From: Bacteroidota bacterium
GTDB taxonomy: Bacteria > Spirochaetota > Spirochaetia > JABMQR01
Reading direction: 5' to 3'
DNA: 47,348 nt
Assembly: GCA_013202335.1 (NCBI GenBank)
Contig: JABMQR010000220.1
Location: 1 to 47,348 of the forward strand
Shown: positions 42,532 through 47,348 of the stretch, piece by piece
Layout of the letters: every line of letters starts with the position of its first letter
How positions within the stretch are numbered: the first letter of the stretch is position 1
Notes under the pieces: generated by a model
What the model saw: the letters and a program-made list of their open reading frames with translations, nothing else
The model's database searches: none
What the model was told of the DNA's origin: nothing
Program-made: the position numbers and the translations under genes

Positions 42532-42846
42532 ATGACAGATTTTACCACAAAAGTAATTGATATTATTTCATCAATACCAGAGGGTTTTGTGTGTACGTAC
42601 GGCCAAATAGCCGCTGCTGCAGGCAATCCAAAGAGTTCCCGGCAGGTTTCCAGAATTCTTCACACCTGTTCATCAACTCACAATCTGCCCTGGCACCGCG
42701 TTATAAACAGTAAGGGGAAAATTTCCCTCCCTGAAGGTGCCGGCTTTGAAGAACAGGCCTCCATACTTGCCGGAGAAGGTGTTGAACTTAACATCAGTCG
42801 GGCTATAAATCTTCGAAAATATCAGTTTGAGATACCGGGGAATTAA
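42532..42846 (+). CDS. alkyltransferase-like protein (ATL, MGMT family)
   Basis: The 104-residue protein has the MGMT DNA-binding fold (FVCTYGQIAAAAGNPKSSRQVS), but the acceptor Cys of the PCHRV motif is Trp (LPWHRVINS, W54). ATL proteins cannot dealkylate DNA; they bind O6-alkylguanine tightly and hand it to nucleotide excision repair. The size is typical. It starts divergently from pheS and has a possible leaderless promoter. Confidence 0.93.
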   Translation: MTDFTTKVIDIISSIPEGFVCTYGQIAAAAGNPKSSRQVSRILHTCSSTHNLPWHRVINSKGKISLPEGAGFEEQASILAGEGVELNISRAINLRKYQFEIPGN

Positions 42847-42921
42847 GACCATGGTTCTTTTATATATGAATTTTCTGCTCAATTCTCTCGGCAATCCAAA
42901 CTTTGATTACAGATTGAATAA

Positions 42922-43113
42922 TTGCAATTAACAAAAACCTACCCTCAGTTAAAAGATCAACCGCACTATGGCAGCAATATAAAAAAACTAAAGAACTATA
43001 TTCCTGAAACATGGAGATATCTGATCGGTAATTATAGAGTATTTTACGAAATCAATGATAATGAAAAAATAGTATATATAATCGGAATAAGCACAAGGCA
43101 AAGTGCATATTAA
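42922..43113 (+). pseudogene. RelE/ParE-type toxin, C-terminal fragment
   Basis: The 63 residues match the last three strands of RelE/ParE toxins: YGSNIKKLKNYIPETWRYLI, then GNYRVFYEINDNEKIVYIIG. The normal N-terminal strand and helices (about 25-30 residues) are absent; an in-frame TAA stands directly before, and the only start would be TTG. No antitoxin gene is adjacent. It is read as a truncated relic, though a short active form cannot be excluded. Confidence 0.65.
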
Positions 43114-43136
43114 ATTTGGAAATGAAATCCATAAAA

Positions 43137-44124
43137 CTAATTTGCTATTCCAATACGGTTCAACGGCCAAAATTTAAAAATCGTTTTCCCCAGCACATCC
43201 TTAAATGCAACAGGTCCAAAATATCTGCCGTCAAAAGAGTTGTCCCTGTTATCTCCAAAAGGAAGCACATAGTTTTCCGGGATATAAAATCCATTTTTAT
43301 ACCTTGCTGCTAGTGACTGAATCTTAAGATCAGACGGATCAATTTTCTTCTTCATCGCATAATACTCTTTATAGATATAGTACTTATCAATAAAATTATT
43401 ACTGTTGAGGAGAGGTATCCTAACCAGATAATCCGGAATTCTTACGTTCATGTTTTCATATGCCTCTATTGCGGCTGTTATAGAAAAGTATTTGTAATCC
43501 TCCGGAGGAAACTGCCGTTTCATTGGAAAATCATAGCCTGATTCCATGCGAAAAGTTTCTTCACTTATTTTTTCAGGGTATCCTTGAGGTTGTATAAAAA
43601 CATTCCCTTTATCAAAACTTACCGTATCCCCAGGCATCCCAATTGCCCTTTTCACATAGAGTTGCGCGCGGTCTTCACCATTTTTATCTTTATCAAGATT
43701 TACCAATGATAGTGTAAGCATGTAGACAATTCGATTTACTACATCGAAAACAGGACCCCTTGAAATATAATTCGGGTTTTCAAATACGATAATCTCATTT
43801 CGTTCCGGTTGATTAAAAGACAATATTTTGGGACCACCGGGGTAAATCTCAGGACCATAGGTGAATTTATTTACAAAAACACGGTCTTTTACCAGTAACG
43901 TATTTTCCATGGAAGGTGTGGGAATTTCATATAATTGGAAAATAAATTGATTAATTAATTAGAAAAACTACTATAATAGCCCAAAGTAAGGCCTCTATCC
44001 ATTCACGTAGCTGGCTTTTTTTCTTTTGCTTTTTTCGGGCATTAATGTGTTTTTGCCTGCGTTTAGTCAGTTTGAGTTCTGTCCAGAATTGTATTTTCTC
44101 ATACATATCGATAAAATTCTCCAT
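43137..44124 (-). pseudogene. lepB: signal peptidase I with a 4-bp frameshift
   Basis: The N-terminal part starts at 44124 (MENFIDMYEKIQFW) and ends with a membrane anchor (EWIEALLWAIIVVFLIN) followed by TAA. The rest continues in another frame as FIFQLYEIPTPSMENTLL with the catalytic Ser, then the catalytic Lys region YVKRAIGMPGD and the box GDNRDNSFDGRYFGPV, ending at 43137. The two join perfectly (VVFLIN-QFIFQLYE) if one TAAT unit is removed from TAATTAATTAAT at 43950-43961. The frame from ATG 43910 alone lacks both anchor and Ser. It may be a phase-variable or dead gene, or an assembly error. Confidence 0.85.
43950..43961 (-). repeat. TAAT tetranucleotide repeat at the lepB frameshift
   Basis: Three TAAT units stand on the minus strand. 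Two units restore the full signal peptidase frame. The change by one 4-bp unit is what replication slippage produces. Confidence 0.8.
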
Positions 44125-44736
44125 ATTCCCTCATCTACAAGACCAGAGTAAGAAATAACACGTATTTGTTTATCGGATGGCAAGTTTTCCTGTATTTGAA
44201 GCAATTTCTCCAGAGCAAGATTCAATCCAATTAATGTTTTTGTCATATAACCGTCATTCATATGTACAGCTGGGGTTGCTGCAAGGTAGTATATATCGCT
44301 ATCCGGTGCAACTCCACACTGCTCTCCAGCAACAGTTGACATCATTGCTAACCCATGCATAGCCATCCCCATCATAGTTGATAATGATTCAGGATCATAC
44401 ACAACTTCATTATGCTGAACCCGGCCTCCCAAATCTTCATGGTCATATAATGTAGCCCATCCATCTATTACAGCAATTCCAATTCCTTTTCCGATAATTC
44501 CCTGATTATGTAGAGTTCTTATTCCTAATCCAGGATTCATTCCCAATTGCATTATCCTTTCAGGGATAAATTGTTGAGGCATTTCAATTTCTGGCCATAT
44601 AGTTTCAAAATTAAATAAAACTGTTTGTTGTAGAGAGATATTGATCTATATTTTTAGGAAGGATTGCATCATTTTCAGGAGGATGGCAGCTACTTAAAAT
44701 AAAAAAAGGAAAAAGCAGAACTATATAGTTTTTCAA
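44067..44736 (-). pseudogene. subtilase (S8) lipoprotein, frameshifted and truncated
   Basis: A lipoprotein signal begins at TTG 44736 (KNYIVLLFPFFILSSC, AAGGG upstream) and stops in TAA after about 40 residues. The frame then shifts to ETIWPEIEMPQQFIPERIMQ and runs into the S8 protease domain, with the catalytic Asp in IAVIDGW and His in MAMHGLAMMSTVAG. The protein breaks off after ISYSGLVDEG and runs into the start of lepB, so the catalytic Ser half is missing. One frameshift and one 3' deletion are inferred. Confidence 0.7.
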
Positions 44737-45012
44737 TTTAATACCCTTCAAATTTCATACCCTTTTGATTGCGTTTTATACATATCGGTTCTCATCAGTG
44801 TGAGGTCAATAGTTAGTTTTCCTCCTTTTTCAATAGTCTATTGGTTTTCAAAAAAAATGTATATTATACCAAGGTCGTAGAAATAGCGCTTAATCGATTA
44901 CAATATAATAAAAATCTACGACTTAAGGATGATTCAAGCTCGTTATAATTGTTCAGGAATTCAAAATGGAACGCGAAAACAATTCTTACCCAATTGGAAA
45001 AGGAAATAAAAA
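44737..45012. other. gene-free stretch with an inverted repeat
   Basis: Nothing recognisable is encoded. GTCGTAGA (44874-44881) and TCTACGAC (44915-44922) are an 8-bp inverted repeat 33 bp apart, of unknown meaning. Confidence 0.35.
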
Positions 45013-45235
45013 ATGTTTCTTGCAATAATATATATAGCCTACAAAGAAGAACTGGACAAAATCCTGTTTTATGAAAAAAAGGCAAAGAAACTCATAAACG
45101 AAACCATACAGAAAAACACACAACAAGTGGTATTCATTAAGACGAAAAACCAGGAAAAGAAGCTACTGGAAGCACAACTGCAGGATACAAGGCAGAAACT
45201 CAAACTGATTGATCAGGAACTTATAACATATTCAA
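45013..45235 (+). CDS. short Lys/Glu-rich frame, possibly a gene fragment
   Basis: The frame encodes about 74 residues with strong coiled-coil character (EELDKILFYEKKAKKLINET, then QEKKLLEAQLQDTRQKLKLI) before it runs antisense into the AbiEii gene. GGAAAAGGAA stands upstream of the ATG. No family is recognised. Heptad-like spacing and composition are more protein-like than random AT-rich DNA, but the abrupt end in a neighbouring gene suggests a remnant. Confidence 0.3.
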
Positions 45236-45236
45236 A

Positions 45237-46136
45237 TTACATCTGGCTATTGATACTATTTGCAAGTTTTTCGACAACTGAAAAAGCCTTCTCCAAATCA
45301 AATCTTTCGTAATCATTCTTTCTTACAACTGGTCTTAGTTCTGTTACAACCTGCTTTTTTAAAAGTTCTTTACGGTCATTCGAAACATCCACCTCTGAGT
45401 TACCTGGAACAGAAAGCTTGTTTTTTACAAGAGAGATAAATTGTGGGTTAAACAGATCAAGATTCAACATCTCTATTCCATAAATAATATCAAAGAAATC
45501 ACGAATCGCCGGTACCCTTCTGGTTAACGCAGCACGGCTTTTCTCCGAATAAGCTTCTAACAAATCCATCACAGTGAGAAGGAAGGGCGATACTGCACTC
45601 CTCCCGGTGAAGCCATTGATAATAAGTGTATTAGTCGGTAAATTAACTTCCGGTAATAACAGAGATTCCCTTAGCCCTATTTCGATCTTGATATTCTCAA
45701 CATTGCCTGTGATTAGTGAGCTATACTCAACACGAGCTATATATTGGGTGGAATTATTATGTCCTGTAAGTTCCTGTACAATCATTACTGCAGGTATACA
45801 AGTCGATATTTGATTAAATGAAACTTTCAGGGGTTTAATTTTTTTTCGCCTTTCAGATCTAGTTGAAGAAATATCAGTTGGAATTACAAAATCCAAATCC
45901 TCGCTAAGTCGATAAAATTCCCCATATACCTTACTTAGGCATGTTCCTCCTTTAAAAACAAGCGATGCCTGATCCATTATTATCTGATTAAGAAAACCAA
46001 GTACTAATGAACAGAAATAATCCTTTTCAATCAAACGAGCATTAAATCCGGATTCAGCTTCGGTAGTTGCCAGTGCCGCTCTAAATAGATCAGGATCATT
46101 GTGTAAGTTTGAAATTCCACCAACATCTCTACTCAT
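45237..46136 (-). CDS. AbiEii-family nucleotidyltransferase toxin (copy 2)
   Basis: This 299-residue paralogue of the toxin at 2400-3296 has the same active-site blocks: GGT at 63-65 (LVFKGGTCLSKVY) and SEDLDF with D80 and D82. The EIGLRES and PAIRDFFDIIYG blocks are shared too, while the N-terminus and the middle have diverged. Its ATG overlaps the AbiEi stop by 8 bp (ATGAGTAG). The active site is intact, so the pair should be functional. Confidence 0.88.
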   Translation of the reverse strand: MSRDVGGISNLHNDPDLFRAALATTEAESGFNARLIEKDYFCSLVLGFLNQIIMDQASLVFKGGTCLSKVYGEFYRLSEDLDFVIPTDISSTRSERRKKIKPLKVSFNQISTCIPAVMIVQELTGHNNSTQYIARVEYSSLITGNVENIKIEIGLRESLLLPEVNLPTNTLIINGFTGRSAVSPFLLTVMDLLEAYSEKSRAALTRRVPAIRDFFDIIYGIEMLNLDLFNPQFISLVKNKLSVPGNSEVDVSNDRKELLKKQVVTELRPVVRKNDYERFDLEKAFSVVEKLANSINSQM

Positions 46137-46929
46137 TTTCGATTACTCCCCAACCCCTATTAACCCTGCCTTTAGCCGGTTTATCCGGTCTCCATGGAAT
46201 TACACTTTTCACCGACTTTAGGGCTGCTCTTAATTTCTCAAGATCTTCAGTTCTTGCCCCCAAACCATCCAAAAGGAACCCCACTCTCCTGATAGTCGCC
46301 TGGTTTCCATACAATAAACAGCACACAATAAGATCACCACAAAGACTAAGATCACCTCGTACCAAACTTCTAATCCACTCATAAGCATTAGGAAGAGTGT
46401 TGAATCGCGACCAGTCATAGACAGCATCTATAAGAGTCCGAACCTTAGAAGAATATATAGCTTTTGCACCACCCGGTGTAATAAATGTATTAATAGACCC
46501 AAGACGACTTTCAGCTACTTTGATGAAAATAAATTCCAAACTGCCAATAGTACGTTCTCCTGATAACCGATCGTTATAAACATATGTAATATTGGGGATT
46601 TGCTCATTAAAACCATAATAATTAAATGCACTTGGACCGCATATCTGATATTGTCCCTCACAATCTTCCATTAATTTCTGGAGAGAGAGATAAACTCCCG
46701 GACTCCATGCTCCCGCCGGGATTCGGGGAGGAACAAGGTACAAACCCCGTCTAAGACGTACAATCCATCCTGTCCGGGAAAGCCGATAGAAAAGCTTCTT
46801 TTCCTGATCTGCCGTAAGTCCAAGAGCTTCTTTTAATTCACCTGTCTCAATAGTTTCTATTTTTCTAAGCTGTACATAAGCAAATAAACGTGTTGCTAAT
46901 TTTCCAAGTTCTTTTTGTCTAATTTCCAT
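46129..46929 (-). CDS. AbiEi-family antitoxin/repressor (copy 2)
   Basis: This 266-residue antitoxin partner has the same domain order as copy 1: winged helix (LGLTADQEKKLFYRLSRTGW), IVRLRRGLYLVPPRIP, and YQICGPSAFNYYGF. The basic C-terminus (WRPDKPAKGRVNRGWGVIEN) is also close to that of copy 1. The start ATG lies directly after the 16-bp leader shared with copy 1. A near-consensus promoter precedes it. Confidence 0.87.
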   Translation of the reverse strand: MEIRQKELGKLATRLFAYVQLRKIETIETGELKEALGLTADQEKKLFYRLSRTGWIVRLRRGLYLVPPRIPAGAWSPGVYLSLQKLMEDCEGQYQICGPSAFNYYGFNEQIPNITYVYNDRLSGERTIGSLEFIFIKVAESRLGSINTFITPGGAKAIYSSKVRTLIDAVYDWSRFNTLPNAYEWIRSLVRGDLSLCGDLIVCCLLYGNQATIRRVGFLLDGLGARTEDLEKLRAALKSVKSVIPWRPDKPAKGRVNRGWGVIENE

Positions 46930-46945
46930 TATATTTTCCGTTAGT
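46930..46945 (-). promoter_or_regulatory. conserved leader/ribosome site of abiE copy 2
   Basis: ACTAACGGAAAATATA on the minus strand is identical to the leader of copy 1 (4087-4102) and touches the start codon in both. Confidence 0.6.
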
Positions 46946-46950
46946 CCTCT

Positions 46951-47133
46951 ATGAAGGGATTATCCAATAATATCCTAAAAGACAAGTATTGTCAAAAAAA
47001 ATTTATACAAATCGCCAAGAAGTTCAATATAACAATTCCAACTGTTAAAAAACATTTTACCAATATTTATGACAAAATAGGAGTTGATGACCGGCACCAT
47101 CTCATAGAGTTGTGCAGAAATAATTTTGTTTGA
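46951..47133 (+). pseudogene. LuxR-type helix-turn-helix fragment
   Basis: The 60 residues contain the end of a LuxR/NarL DNA-binding domain: KGLSNN near the start, then IAKKFNITIPTVKKHFTNIY and DKIGVDDRHHLIEL. A stretch of about 13 extra residues interrupts the usual GLSNxEIA turn, and no sensor or receiver domain is present. The divergent AbiE promoter lies inside this frame. It is read as a relic of a response regulator. Confidence 0.6.
46967..46995 (-). promoter_or_regulatory. sigma-70 promoter of abiE copy 2
   Basis: TTGACA (46990-46995) and TATTAT (46967-46972) are spaced by exactly 17 nt on the minus strand. The palindrome GACAA-GTA-TTGTC (46981-46993) overlaps the -35 box and could be an AbiEi operator. 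Confidence 0.75.
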
Positions 47134-47348
47134 TCGGCAGCACTTGAGATAATTTCAAAATCCTAATCCCCCTCATCCTCTTTAAACCTGTGCATTAATC
47201 ATGTAACTTGCAACAACTCTTTCGATTGTAAAAAAACATACCAATATCTCCCGAAATACTGTTGCATTTTCACAACAAAAAAGCTATAAAGGCTCATATA
47301 TATTACATAAACAATAAGGACTAAACAGTTTGCACGGATTACATCCTT
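47134..47348. other. right edge, no gene recognised
   Basis: The last 215 bp are AT-rich and show no convincing frame or RNA structure. Confidence 0.4.

Noticed and set aside
44874..44922. 8-bp inverted repeat as ends of a mobile element
   Set aside because: Only 49 bp long with no coding, no target duplication and weak arms.
1..47348. CRISPR arrays, rRNA genes, riboswitches
   Set aside because: No regularly spaced direct repeats, no rRNA-like sequence and no riboswitch core was recognised on either strand.

Overview
The window looks like chromosomal DNA of a free-living or host-associated spirochaete (Spirochaetales). The clearest pointers are the two PheRS subunits of the archaeal/eukaryotic type, a known spirochaetal trait, and solute-binding proteins whose signal peptides end in the VFAGG/VFAGA style common in that phylum. 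The genus cannot be told from the sequence alone.

Layout. (1) 1-5.9 kb is an accessory zone. It holds an intact IS1634-type insertion sequence with a 6-bp target duplication, an AbiEi/AbiEii toxin-antitoxin pair, and an MNT nucleotidyltransferase next to a deleted HEPN gene. It runs up to the 3' end of a tRNA-Leu(CAG), and degenerate copies of that tRNA 3' end lie in the adjoining 450 bp. (2) 6.2-12.8 kb is a catabolic unit with a TRAP transporter, a zinc dehydrogenase, a split transketolase and a divergent GntR-type regulator. Matching operator-like sites sit before dctP and before the transketolase. (3) 12.9-19.0 kb carries a GNAT acetyltransferase, a GH3 glycosidase next to a lipoprotein alkaline phosphatase, a thioredoxin and a DMT transporter, together with short inverted-repeat elements. 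(4) 19.1-30.0 kb is the most interesting unit. An AraC regulator carries a full cytoplasmic copy of a sugar-binding domain. With it lie an RbsABC-type sugar ABC transporter, an L-rhamnose-mutarotase-like protein and three different uroporphyrinogen-decarboxylase-superfamily proteins. No known sugar pathway accounts for this set. (5) 30.3-42.8 kb is mostly housekeeping and stress: a DEAD-box helicase, a MATE exporter, a Zn/Mn ABC importer led by a small ribbon-helix-helix/Cys-His protein, an arsenic resistance locus, pheST and an alkyltransferase-like protein. (6) 42.9-47.3 kb is again accessory and decaying: a RelE fragment, a frameshifted signal peptidase I, a broken subtilase lipoprotein, a second AbiEi/AbiEii pair and a LuxR fragment.

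How the parts may work together. The two catabolic units each couple an importer to enzymes and a dedicated regulator, and each places an RNA hairpin directly after the binding-protein gene. Several genes (araC-type, arsR, MATE, phosphatase, alkyltransferase-like) have a -10 hexamer 6-7 nt before the ATG and no usable Shine-Dalgarno, which suggests leaderless mRNAs. The ends of the window record repeated insertion and decay; the middle looks stable.

All functions are from reading motifs and gene context by eye; no database search was possible.
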